Shown here piece after piece: positions 1 to 7,784 of a stretch of 64,000 nucleotides of DNA. This DNA comes from Mycobacterium sp. AZCC_0083 (GTDB lineage: Bacteria > Actinomycetota > Actinomycetes > Mycobacteriales > Mycobacteriaceae), in assembly GCF_014202335.1 (NCBI RefSeq), contig NZ_JACHGP010000015.1:158332-222331 (forward strand). The letters run 5' to 3'. How positions within the stretch are numbered: position 1 is the first letter of the stretch; each line of letters begins with the position of its first letter. The notes below the pieces were generated by a model. That model was not told the origin of the DNA. It saw only the letters and a program-made list of their open reading frames with translations, and did not search any database. The position numbers and the translations under genes were made by a program.

Positions 1-45
1 CCTCGTCATCCACCGATTGACCACCGAGCAGAAAGCAGGTCACTG

Positions 46-570
46 ATGAGCCGAATCTTCGGCAACATCGCCCAGATCGGGTATGTCGTCCGCGACATCG
101 ATGCAGCCATGGACAACTGGGTCAAACACGGTGTCGGGCCATGGTTTTACGTCGACCGCGTGCAAACCGACTACTTCCGCTACCGTGGCGCCGACTCCGA
201 CATGCAGATGAGCGTGGCCCTTGCCAACTCCGGTGACGTCCAACTCGAACTGATCCAGCCACGCAACGACGCTCCGTCGATGTACAAGGACTTCCTCGAC
301 TCCGGACGCGAAGGAGCACAACACATCGCCTACTGGTCCAACGACTTCCAAGCCCTTCTGGATCGGGCGCTGGCCGAGGGCTACACCATCGGGCAGGAAG
401 GCAGCATCGGCGGCGGGCAAGGCCGCTTCGCCTACCTCGACACCGAAGTCGAACAGGGCACCGTCATCGAGATCTCCGACATCAGCGGACCCAAAGGCCA
501 ATTCTTCCAATACATCCGCGACGTCGCCTCGACCTGGGACGGCAGCGACCCGATCCGTGGTCGGGAGTGA
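46..570 (+). CDS. VOC-superfamily (glyoxalase-like) protein
   Basis: This 174-residue protein has the beginning typical of the vicinal oxygen chelate fold (IGYVVRDIDAAMDNW, residues about 11-25) and a second half that returns to the same fold. Metal-dependent isomerases, epimerases and ring-cleavage enzymes use this fold; the substrate here cannot be read from sequence. The ATG at 46 is the only start that keeps the complete first beta strand. Its stop overlaps the GTG start of the next gene, so the two are probably co-transcribed and translationally coupled with the carboxymuconolactone-decarboxylase-like gene. The upstream part of the operon lies outside the window. Family assignment is firm, function is not. 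Confidence 0.85.
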   Translation: MSRIFGNIAQIGYVVRDIDAAMDNWVKHGVGPWFYVDRVQTDYFRYRGADSDMQMSVALANSGDVQLELIQPRNDAPSMYKDFLDSGREGAQHIAYWSNDFQALLDRALAEGYTIGQEGSIGGGQGRFAYLDTEVEQGTVIEISDISGPKGQFFQYIRDVASTWDGSDPIRGRE

Positions 571-1088
571 GCACCATGGATTACCCCGACCTCGATGCCC
601 TACCGCAGAACCTCAAGGACACCCTCGCCCAGCACGCCCCCGTCAACGTCTACCGGATGGTCATGCACTCACCGGGGCTGGCGCCAGGGTTCTTCGTGAT
701 GGCCGACGCGATGTTCCAAGCCAATTCGCTCCCACCGCACCTGCGTGAATTGGCGATCCTTCGGGTTGGATACCGCTACGCCGCCCCCTACGAAACCCAT
801 CAGCACGAGATGATCGCCGGCTACGCCGGGTTGTCGGCCGAGGCCATCGCCGCCGCGGCCAGCAGTGACTTCGACGGGCTGCCCCAAGACGAGGTGAACA
901 TCCTCACCTGGACCGACCGGCTCCTGGACGACCACACCCTGAGCGGCTCCGACCGCGACGACGCCTTGTCGTCGCTCACCGTCACGCAACTCGCGGATCT
1001 GGTGATGACGGTGGGTTTCTACCAACTGGTCTGCAACTTCCTCAACACCTTCGGGGTGACCACCGAAGGCGAACCCACCCATGGCTGA
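567..1088 (+). CDS. carboxymuconolactone decarboxylase/AhpD-like protein
   Basis: The 173-residue protein contains the central CMD helix pair (LRELAILRVGYRYAAPYETH, about residues 58-77), followed by a second helical segment with a conserved tryptophan region. The family includes gamma-carboxymuconolactone decarboxylase and AhpD peroxidases. The CxxC pair of AhpD is absent, so peroxidase activity is unlikely. The GTG start at 567 overlaps the previous stop in a GTGA arrangement. The metallo-hydrolase gene begins 15 nt downstream. Neighbours suggest a role in ring or lactone metabolism, which is inference. Confidence 0.8.
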   Translation: MSTMDYPDLDALPQNLKDTLAQHAPVNVYRMVMHSPGLAPGFFVMADAMFQANSLPPHLRELAILRVGYRYAAPYETHQHEMIAGYAGLSAEAIAAAASSDFDGLPQDEVNILTWTDRLLDDHTLSGSDRDDALSSLTVTQLADLVMTVGFYQLVCNFLNTFGVTTEGEPTHG

Positions 1089-1103
1089 AGGGGTTTCACC
1101 ATC

Positions 1104-1889
1104 ATGAAGGTGCATCATCTCAACTGCGGCACCATGAACATGCCGACGGCACCGATGGTGTGCCACGTCCTGCTCGTCGAAACCGACAACGGCCTCGTTC
1201 TGATCGACTCCGGGTACGGCTCCGATGATTGTCAACACCCGGCGAAACGCGTCGGTCCCACTCGCCACCTCATCAGGCCGCTCTTCGAACACCGGGAAAC
1301 CGCCGGTCATCAAGTCGAACGACTCGGCTTTCGGCGAGACGACGTGCGGCACATCATCATCACGCACTTCGACGCCGACCACATCGGTGGCCTGTCGGAC
1401 TTTCCTGCGGCGAAAGTCCATGTCACGGCGGCCGAGGCGCTCGGCGCCATCAGGTCGCCATCGTGGCGCGAGAAGCTGCGGTTCCGCCCCGCCCAGTGGT
1501 CGCACGATCCCGACATCGTCGAGCACCATCCGATTGGCGAGAAGTGGCGCGGATTCGCCGCTGCCAAGGAACTCGACGACGTCTCCCCAGGGATAGCGCT
1601 CATCTCGCTCCCCGGCCACACCCGCGGTCACGCGTGCGTCGCCGTCGACGCAGGCCATCGCTGGGTACTACATTGCGGCGACGCCTTCTACCACTACGGC
1701 ACCCTCGATGGCTCGTCGCGCGTGCCTCGCGCGCTCACGGCCATGGAGTCCGTCGTCGCGTGGGATCTGAAGAAGGTTCGGGACAACCACTCTCGTCTCG
1801 CCGAGCTGTATCAACGCCAGGACCCCGACCTGTTCATCGTCAACGCCCACGACCCCACGCTCTATCAGCGCGCCCGCGATACCGCGTAG
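1104..1889 (+). CDS. MBL-fold metallo-hydrolase (lactonase-like)
   Basis: The 261-residue protein carries the metallo-beta-lactamase zinc motif HFDADH near residue 90, a later histidine in LPGHTRGH (about residue 170) and the C-terminal NAHDP segment, as in AHL-lactonase-like hydrolases. These enzymes hydrolyse lactones, thioesters or phosphodiesters with two metal ions. A purine-rich stretch lies just before the ATG at 1104. It is probably the last gene of the small operon with the VOC and CMD genes, followed by about 175 nt without a gene. The substrate is unknown. Confidence 0.85.
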   Translation: MKVHHLNCGTMNMPTAPMVCHVLLVETDNGLVLIDSGYGSDDCQHPAKRVGPTRHLIRPLFEHRETAGHQVERLGFRRDDVRHIIITHFDADHIGGLSDFPAAKVHVTAAEALGAIRSPSWREKLRFRPAQWSHDPDIVEHHPIGEKWRGFAAAKELDDVSPGIALISLPGHTRGHACVAVDAGHRWVLHCGDAFYHYGTLDGSSRVPRALTAMESVVAWDLKKVRDNHSRLAELYQRQDPDLFIVNAHDPTLYQRARDTA

Positions 1890-2065
1890 GAGTTCACGCG
1901 GCTGGCCGTTTACAGCCTCGACGCCCTGGACGGTTCACACAAAACGCATAGGTCTCATACGGTGACCGAGTCGTGTTACAAACGTTACCAAAGTGTCAGA
2001 TTGTTATCTGAGTGACGCATGTGCTTGATCATGAGCGCAACCATCTGATGACAGAAGGCACACAA

Positions 2066-2614
2066 ATGGCTACCCAGACACTGACCCCGACCCATCACCG
2101 CTGGTCCGTGGTCCACAGAACCTCGACTGCTGTGTGCCTCTTCGCGTCCGTGGGCGCATTGATCGGCCTGACCATCGCCGTGCCTGCGCCCGCCCACGCC
2201 GATCCCGAGACCACGACACTGCTCAACGACGTCGGGATCGGCAACAACAGCACGATCAGCCAAGCCATCGCGCAGGTCGCCACGTCGCTGTGCCCACTGC
2301 TCGTACAACCGGGCAGCCAGGTTGTCAGCACGGCGACGACGGCAACCGGTAACGGTGGGCTGGGATCACAGCTCGCAGGCGGGGTGGCGGGCCTGGTGAT
2401 TCAGTCCCAGTGCCCGAACTTCATGACGTCGTTGGCCAACGGAGACTTCTCAGTGCTGACCAACGCGGCAAGCATGATGGGAATGGCAACGCCAGGTGCC
2501 AATCCACTGTCATCGATCACCGGAGCGGCGACCGCAGGTGCCAACCCGCTGTCGTCGATCACTGGAGCGGCGACCGGTAGTCCGCTCGGCGGCTTCACCG
2601 TGCCCGGCGCCTGA
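2066..2614 (+). CDS. secreted DUF732-like small protein
   Basis: The ATG at 2066 is preferred over upstream GTG/ATG codons in the same frame because AGAAGG lies 8-9 nt before it. The product is about 182 residues, with a hydrophobic signal segment (SVGALIGLTIAVPAPAHA) and probable cleavage at AHA/DP. Two cysteines in the mature part (SLCP and SQCP) resemble the disulfide pair of mycobacterial DUF732 proteins. The C-terminus contains two copies of GANPLSSITGAAT in tandem. It is likely exported to the cell envelope; function unknown. It converges on the transketolase gene. Confidence 0.6.
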   Translation: MATQTLTPTHHRWSVVHRTSTAVCLFASVGALIGLTIAVPAPAHADPETTTLLNDVGIGNNSTISQAIAQVATSLCPLLVQPGSQVVSTATTATGNGGLGSQLAGGVAGLVIQSQCPNFMTSLANGDFSVLTNAASMMGMATPGANPLSSITGAATAGANPLSSITGAATGSPLGGFTVPGA

Positions 2615-2619
2615 ACAGC

Positions 2620-2657
2620 ACGGCAACGCCGTCGGTGCTGATGCCGTTGCAGGCATC
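2620..2657. terminator. hairpins between convergent genes
   Basis: Two short inverted repeats lie between the stops of the secreted protein gene and tkt: ACGGC/GCCGT with a 3-nt loop (2620-2632) and GATGCC/GGCATC with a 6-nt loop (2640-2657). There is no clear T-tract, so termination is an inference from position. Confidence 0.35.
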
Positions 2658-2670
2658 ATGTTCCCCTGGT

Positions 2671-4725
2671 TCAGCGGCCGACCAACTCGCGAGCGACATC
2701 GGCGACGTTCTCTGCGGTGAAGCCGAAGTGGATTCGGAGATCTGCGGCTGGGCCGGAGGCGCCGAAGCCGTTCATCGCGATGATGCGCCCCTTCGGTCCG
2801 ACGTGACGTTCCCAGCCGAACCCGGACGCGGCTTCGACGGAAACGCGTGCGGTGACGTCGGGCGGGAGGACGGTATCGCGGTACGCCTTGTCCTGGCCTT
2901 CGAACAGCGCCCAGGACGGCATGCTGACGATGCGGGCACCAACACCGTTGTCCGCAAGCAGTTCTCGGGCCTGCATGGCCAAGGTCACTTCGCTGCCGGA
3001 GGCGATGATGAGCACGTCCGGGCGCTCGCCACCGACGGGGTCGGCCAGGATGTATGCGCCGCGGGCCAGGCCGGACGCGGCGCCGGTGTCCCTTCGGTCG
3101 AAGATCGGCAGGTCCTGCTTGGACAGCACCAGGGCGACGGGCCGGTCGGTGGTGGACATGATGACCCGCCATGCTTCACCGATCTCGTTGGCATCGGCAG
3201 GGCGAAGGTCGATCAGGTTGGGCATCGCCCTGAGTGAGGCGAGCTGCTCGACCGGCTGGTGAGTCGGACCGTCCTCGCCCATGCCGATGGAGTCGTGGGT
3301 GTAGACGTGAATGACTGGCTGCCGCATCAGGGCACTGAGGCGTAGCGGTCCACGCTGGAAGTCGGAGAAGACGAGGAAACCGGCTTGGAAGGGGCGCAGA
3401 CCGCAGAGCGCCAGACCATTGGCAGAGGCCGCGGCGGCGGCTTCGCGGACTCCGAAGTGGAGGTTGCGACCGTTGTAGTCGCCGGAGCCGAAATCCCCAC
3501 TGTCACCGTCGAGTCGGGTCTTGGTGGATGGTGCCAGGTCGCTGGCGCCGCCGATCAGCCAGGGCACGGTGGCCGCGACGGCGTTGAGCACTTGATGGTT
3601 GGCCATCCTGCCTGCGATCGGTCCGTCCTCGGGCGAGAACTCGGGCAGGTCGCCATCCCAACCTTCCGGTGGCGTTCTGCTCAGCATCGAGGTGAGTTCC
3701 GCAGCCAGGAGCGGATGGCTTGCCTGGTAGTCCGATAACGTTGCGTCCCATTGGCTCCGGCGGCTGGCCCCGCGGGCGGCGACGCCCAGCTCGAACTGCT
3801 CGTAGGTGGTGTCGGGTACGTGGAAGAGATCGTCGAGCGGCCATCCGTAGAAGCGCTTCGCCGCCACGGCCTCGTCCTCGCCCAGCGGTTCGCTGTGCGC
3901 CGACGCGGTGCCCTGTTTGGTCGGCGCGCCGTAGCCGATGATGCTGTTGACGACGATGAGCATCGGGGATCCGGTGTGCTCGGCGAATCGGTCGAATGCT
4001 CTTCGCAGGGCGGCGGTGTCGTTGGCGTCGGCCACGTGGGTGACGGTCCATCCGTACGCCCGGAATCGGGTGGCGACGTCCTCGGTGAAGGCCAACGACG
4101 TCTCGCCCTCGATGGTGATGGCGTTGCTGTCGTAGATCCAGCAGAGGTTGTCGAGCTTGAGATGACCGGCCAGCGACGCGGCTTCCTGGCCGATGCCCTC
4201 CATCAGGTCACCGTCGCCGGCGAGTGCATAGACGCGGTAGTCGAAGATGTCGAAGCCGGGCCGGTTGAAGTGCGCGCCTTGCCATTTGCCTGCCATCGCC
4301 ATGCCGACGCTGGTGGCGATGCCGGTGCCCAATGGTCCTGTCGTGCATTCGACCCCGTCGGCCAGATCGTGTTCGGGGTGTCCGGCACACGGGCTACCGA
4401 GCTGGCGGAAGCGGCGGATGTCGTCCAGTTCTATCGAGAGTCGGTCGGTGTTGGCACTACGCACTCCGGCTAGGTGGAGCAACGCGTACAGCAGCATCGA
4501 GGCGTGCCCGGCCGAGAGCACGAACCGGTCGCGGTTGATCCACCGGGGATCGGACACGTCGTAGTTCAAGGCGTGATTCCACAACGTGTAGCCCACCGGC
4601 GCCAGTGCCATCGCCGCTCCGGGATGTCCCGACTTGGCCTGTGCCACAGCATCGATGACCAGTGTTCTGATGGTGTTGATGGCGACGGTGTCGACGTCGA
4701 TGCTTACGTCCAGTGCAGTCATCAC
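2671..4725 (-). CDS. tkt: transketolase
   Basis: The 684-residue protein is a full-length transketolase that moves two-carbon ketol units between sugar phosphates using thiamine diphosphate. It begins with the family pattern of N-terminal residues (KSGHPGAAMA, about 33-42), has the thiamine-diphosphate motif GDGDLMEGIGQEA (about 157-169), the pyrimidine domain with VREAAAAASANGLAL, and a C-terminal domain starting near SDVLIIASGSE. It ends the minus-strand arm of the catabolic locus; its start overlaps the stop of the reductase gene by 4 nt. As a pathway-linked copy it may be additional to the housekeeping transketolase. Confidence 0.95.
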   Translation of the reverse strand: MMTALDVSIDVDTVAINTIRTLVIDAVAQAKSGHPGAAMALAPVGYTLWNHALNYDVSDPRWINRDRFVLSAGHASMLLYALLHLAGVRSANTDRLSIELDDIRRFRQLGSPCAGHPEHDLADGVECTTGPLGTGIATSVGMAMAGKWQGAHFNRPGFDIFDYRVYALAGDGDLMEGIGQEAASLAGHLKLDNLCWIYDSNAITIEGETSLAFTEDVATRFRAYGWTVTHVADANDTAALRRAFDRFAEHTGSPMLIVVNSIIGYGAPTKQGTASAHSEPLGEDEAVAAKRFYGWPLDDLFHVPDTTYEQFELGVAARGASRRSQWDATLSDYQASHPLLAAELTSMLSRTPPEGWDGDLPEFSPEDGPIAGRMANHQVLNAVAATVPWLIGGASDLAPSTKTRLDGDSGDFGSGDYNGRNLHFGVREAAAAASANGLALCGLRPFQAGFLVFSDFQRGPLRLSALMRQPVIHVYTHDSIGMGEDGPTHQPVEQLASLRAMPNLIDLRPADANEIGEAWRVIMSTTDRPVALVLSKQDLPIFDRRDTGAASGLARGAYILADPVGGERPDVLIIASGSEVTLAMQARELLADNGVGARIVSMPSWALFEGQDKAYRDTVLPPDVTARVSVEAASGFGWERHVGPKGRIIAMNGFGASGPAADLRIHFGFTAENVADVARELVGR

Positions 4726-5630
4726 AGTTCCTTGGAGATGCCGGAGAGCCGCTCCACTAGCCGAAACAGGGCGGAGTGATCGAGGTCGCCGTCGCCCTGG
4801 GCGTGCGCCGCGGACATCAGTTGGGCCACCACCGCACCCAGCGGGGTGGCGGCGCGAGCCTCGCGGGCGGCGGTGGTGAAGATGCCAAGGTCCTTGTCGT
4901 GCAGCGCGATACGGAACCCCGGCGAGAACTCGCGGGCGACCATGGTGCGGGCCTTGCGCGCCATCACCGTGCTGCCTGCCAAGCCGGCCTCGAGTACCGA
5001 GATCGCCGCCTCGGTGTCGACGTGGTGGGCTTCGAGGAATACCAGTGCCTCGGCAACCAGTTCGATGTTGCCTGCGACGATCAATTGGTTGGCTGCCTTG
5101 ACGGTTTGGCCAGCACCGACGGATCCGACGTGCACGATGGTCTTGCCGAGGTGGCTGAGCACGGGGGTCGCTTCGCTCACCACGTCGGCGAGACCGCCCA
5201 CCATGATCGACAGGGTGCCGTCGATCGCGGCCTGCTCTCCCCCGCTGACCGGGGCGTCGAGATACCGCAGGCCGCGGGTCTCGGCCCGTGCACCGATGGT
5301 GCGTGCAGTATCGGGACGGATGCTGCTCATGTCGATGTACAGCGCGCCTGATCGAGCGTGATCGAGGATTCCCCCGGACCCGAGCGCCACCGCCTCGACG
5401 TCGGGCGAGTCGGGCAGCATCGTGATGATGACATCGGCGTCACGCACGACGGCTGCGATATCCTCGGCGGCCCGGAGTCCTTGGGGCATCAGCGCTTCCA
5501 CCTTGGCGCGGGTGCGACTGTACCCAACTACGTCCAGCCCGGCGTTCAACAAGTTCGCTGCCATCGGAGCGCCCATGATGCCGAACCCGATGAAGCCGAC
5601 CGTCAATTCACTGCGCGCCTGCGAGCTCAT
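4722..5630 (-). CDS. 2-hydroxy-3-oxopropionate (tartronate semialdehyde) reductase-like
   Basis: The 302-residue protein belongs to the beta-hydroxyacid dehydrogenase family. It shows the N-terminal dinucleotide-binding motif GFIGFGIMGAPMA (about 12-24), the substrate motif DAPVSGGEQAA (about 125-135) and the catalytic lysine in GQTVKAANQ (about residue 177). Relatives reduce tartronate semialdehyde to glycerate or oxidise 3-hydroxyisobutyrate. Being between a hydroxypyruvate-isomerase-like gene and tkt favours the tartronate semialdehyde role. Both flanking junctions are 4-nt overlaps, so the three genes are one operon. Confidence 0.8.
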   Translation of the reverse strand: MSSQARSELTVGFIGFGIMGAPMAANLLNAGLDVVGYSRTRAKVEALMPQGLRAAEDIAAVVRDADVIITMLPDSPDVEAVALGSGGILDHARSGALYIDMSSIRPDTARTIGARAETRGLRYLDAPVSGGEQAAIDGTLSIMVGGLADVVSEATPVLSHLGKTIVHVGSVGAGQTVKAANQLIVAGNIELVAEALVFLEAHHVDTEAAISVLEAGLAGSTVMARKARTMVAREFSPGFRIALHDKDLGIFTTAAREARAATPLGAVVAQLMSAAHAQGDGDLDHSALFRLVERLSGISKEL

Positions 5631-6487
5631 TGCGTCACCTCGACATGCGCTGCGGTGCCGTCTCCGAAAGCGGGAACCAGCTGCCGGAGCCAGGACAGAC
5701 CCGCGACCGTCTCTCCGGATGGGACGTACTCCAGACCAATGCCCCCGGTGTAGCCGTGCTGACCAAGCAAGTCGACGAGCTCGACGATGGGTACGCTCCC
5801 GCTCCCAGGTTCGTGCCTGCCCGGCGCGTCGGCCACCTGCACGTGCCCGATCTCATCGGTGTGCTGGGTGATCACGCGGGCGACGTCATCGCCGTTGACG
5901 GTCAGGTGGTACAGGTCGGCGAGCAAGGCGATCCGACCGCTCTGCATCCGCTCGCGGACGCCACGGATCACGGTCAGCGCGTCGGCTGCGAGCTTGAGTG
6001 GGTAGGCCTCGATTCCGCTGACGGGTTCCACCAGCACGGTCGCCCCGATGGAGTCCGCGTGCTCGGCGGCCGCGGTGAGTGCCTGCAGTCCGGCGTCGTG
6101 CTGGTCGGTGGCGCTCACCCCCTGCAGCCGGTTGCCGTAGAGCGCGTTGAACCCGGTGACGCCCAGTCGGGCGCCGATGTCGACGGCAGCGGCGACGGCG
6201 TCGTCGAACTCCCCGCGTCGCTGGCGATGCGACGCGATGCCGCGTTCTCCACCAGCCATGTGGCCGGCGTAGAAGTTCAGGCCGCGCAGCTGCACGCCGG
6301 CGTCGGTGATGGACGCGACGAACCCGTCGACCTCGGTCGAGGTGGGGGTGGCACTGGCGAACGGCCACCAGCACTCGATTGTCTGAAAGCCCGCGGCAGC
6401 CGCCGCTGCGGGCCTGCGTTCGAACGGGAGTTCGCCGAACAGCAGGGAGATGTTCGCCTGCGCTGTCGACCACAATGCGGAAACCAA
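5627..6487 (-). CDS. hydroxypyruvate isomerase-like TIM-barrel protein
   Basis: The product (about 286 residues) is a sugar-phosphate-isomerase-type TIM barrel, with the hydroxypyruvate isomerase beginning (ANISLLFGELPFERRPAAAA) and the metal-site segments LVEPVS, LLADLYHL and IGLEYVP. It should interconvert hydroxypyruvate and tartronate semialdehyde, the substrate of the next enzyme. The TTG at 6487 is chosen because GAGG lies 5 nt before it and homology starts there. The frame is open for another 33 codons upstream, but that would run through the operator. First gene of the minus-strand arm, divergent from the LysR gene. Confidence 0.72.
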   Translation of the reverse strand: MVSALWSTAQANISLLFGELPFERRPAAAAAAGFQTIECWWPFASATPTSTEVDGFVASITDAGVQLRGLNFYAGHMAGGERGIASHRQRRGEFDDAVAAAVDIGARLGVTGFNALYGNRLQGVSATDQHDAGLQALTAAAEHADSIGATVLVEPVSGIEAYPLKLAADALTVIRGVRERMQSGRIALLADLYHLTVNGDDVARVITQHTDEIGHVQVADAPGRHEPGSGSVPIVELVDLLGQHGYTGGIGLEYVPSGETVAGLSWLRQLVPAFGDGTAAHVEVTQ

Positions 6488-6557
6488 GACGTCCTCAATT
6501 CGTAACGGGCGCACTGCACACTGGCGGCACGCTCCACCGACAGTAGGTAGAGACCCC

Positions 6558-6594
6558 GTGCCGAACAATGACGGATGCGTCGGCACATTATTCG
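6558..6594. promoter_or_regulatory. dyad operator in the divergent LysR intergenic region
   Basis: GTGCCGA (6558-6564) and TCGGCAC (6580-6586) form a perfect 7-bp inverted repeat. A second overlapping dyad is CGAACAATG (6562-6570) with CATTATTCG (6586-6594), one mismatch. A further CCGAACAGT lies at 6601. The site sits between divergent starts, where LysR-type regulators normally bind. The related motif at 7577-7601 supports the assignment. Confidence 0.55.
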
Positions 6595-6639
6595 CGGTCG
6601 CCGAACAGTTTTGACGAGTGCCGAGTAGCGTCTCGCCAC

Positions 6640-7566
6640 ATGACGCAGCCCAACGTCACCTTGCGCCAGTTGCGAGCCTTCCTGGTGGTGGCCGAACACC
6701 GCAGCTTCTCCCGCGCGGCCGAGCAGTTGCTGGTGTCCAACCCATGGCTGAGCGAGACGATCAAGGACCTCGAGCGGCAACTCAAGCTCAAGTTGTTCGT
6801 CCGCACTACCCGATCCGTCGAGTTGACCGAGGCAGGCGTGGTGTTCTCCACCATGGCCGCACAGGTGCTCGATGACCTCGACGCGGCGATCAAGGCTGCG
6901 CAACGCACCGCCGACAGGGACGGGTCGACGCTGACTCTGGGCTACACCATCGGTGCGGGGTTGGAAGTCGTTCCGTGGCTGTTGCGGTCGTTCGCCGCCC
7001 AATTTCCGGGGCGGCCTCTGCGGTCGGTGGAGTTCGACTTCAGCGATCCCACTGCCGGTCTACGGGACTCCTCGGTGCATGCCGCGATCATCCGACCGCC
7101 GACGGGGTTGGCCGGGTTGACCACTCTGGAGCTGCTCAGTGAAGACCGAGTGGTGTGCGTACCCGAAGGCCATCCGCTGGCGAGTCAAGACAGCGTCAGC
7201 GTCGCCGACTTGCTGAAGGAACCCATCATCGCCGCGCCCAAGGCGCCTGGGCCGTGGCGGGATTACTGGTTGTTGACCGACTATCGCACCACCCCTGCGC
7301 CCGTCGTCGACGAAGCGAGCACCCGCGACGCCGAGCTGCATCTGGTGGCCCGCGGCGTCGGGATCAGCGTCACGTCGGCCGGTGCCCAGCGCTTCTACGA
7401 CCGCCCAGGAGTGGCGTTCCGTCGCATCCGCGACATCCCGCCGTGCGTCGTCGCGTTGGCGTGGTGGCCCGAGCACACCGCGAAGGTCACCGATCTCGTT
7501 GCGATTGCCACCGGTTTCAGTGCCGTGTCCGACCAACTCACCGGACCCACGGAGTCCGGTGCCTGA
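6640..7566 (+). CDS. LysR-family transcriptional regulator
   Basis: The 308-residue protein has an N-terminal winged helix (LRQLRAFLVVAEHRSFSRAA, residues about 8-27, with the recognition helix around NPWLSETIKDLERQL) and a periplasmic-binding-protein-like effector domain. The ATG at 6640 starts just before the DNA-binding helix as in other LysR proteins; an upstream ATG at 6568 lies inside the operator. It is divergent from the isomerase-reductase-tkt arm and precedes the permease arm, and probably controls both through the dyads on either side of it. The recognition region NPWLSE is less usual than the common QPALS form. Confidence 0.9.
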   Translation: MTQPNVTLRQLRAFLVVAEHRSFSRAAEQLLVSNPWLSETIKDLERQLKLKLFVRTTRSVELTEAGVVFSTMAAQVLDDLDAAIKAAQRTADRDGSTLTLGYTIGAGLEVVPWLLRSFAAQFPGRPLRSVEFDFSDPTAGLRDSSVHAAIIRPPTGLAGLTTLELLSEDRVVCVPEGHPLASQDSVSVADLLKEPIIAAPKAPGPWRDYWLLTDYRTTPAPVVDEASTRDAELHLVARGVGISVTSAGAQRFYDRPGVAFRRIRDIPPCVVALAWWPEHTAKVTDLVAIATGFSAVSDQLTGPTESGA

Positions 7567-7576
7567 CGGAAAGCCG

Positions 7577-7601
7577 CATAGTTCGGTGTGGCCGAACAAT
7601 G
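7577..7601. promoter_or_regulatory. second LysR-type dyad before the permease arm
   Basis: CATAGTTCGG (7577-7586) and CCGAACAATG (7592-7601) form an inverted repeat with one mismatch and a 5-nt spacer. The half-site CCGAACAATG also occurs at 6561. It lies just after the LysR gene and about 180 nt before the permease start, consistent with a regulated promoter for the plus-strand arm. Confidence 0.5.
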
Positions 7602-7784
7602 GGGGTGCAGGTTCGTCATTGTGTACCGGGTGACGCGGTCATACGGTCGACCCACTCCGAACGGTGGGTTCATCGCAACGTTGCGTTGGCGTGGTTGTCA
7701 CCGTCCAGATGCAGATGCGGCTCAGCGCCGCGACTGAACCGGCGACATCACGGCTGGGCAACGGCCGCAAGAGAAATGGGAACC

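Noticed and set aside
669..1658. Long open frame on the minus strand over the CMD and metallo-hydrolase genes
   Set aside because: It is the codon-bias shadow of the plus-strand genes, which have clear family motifs.
2012..2065. GTG 2012 or ATG 2048 as start of the secreted DUF732-like protein
   Set aside because: They would place a charged stretch before the signal peptide, and the ribosome binding site fits ATG 2066.
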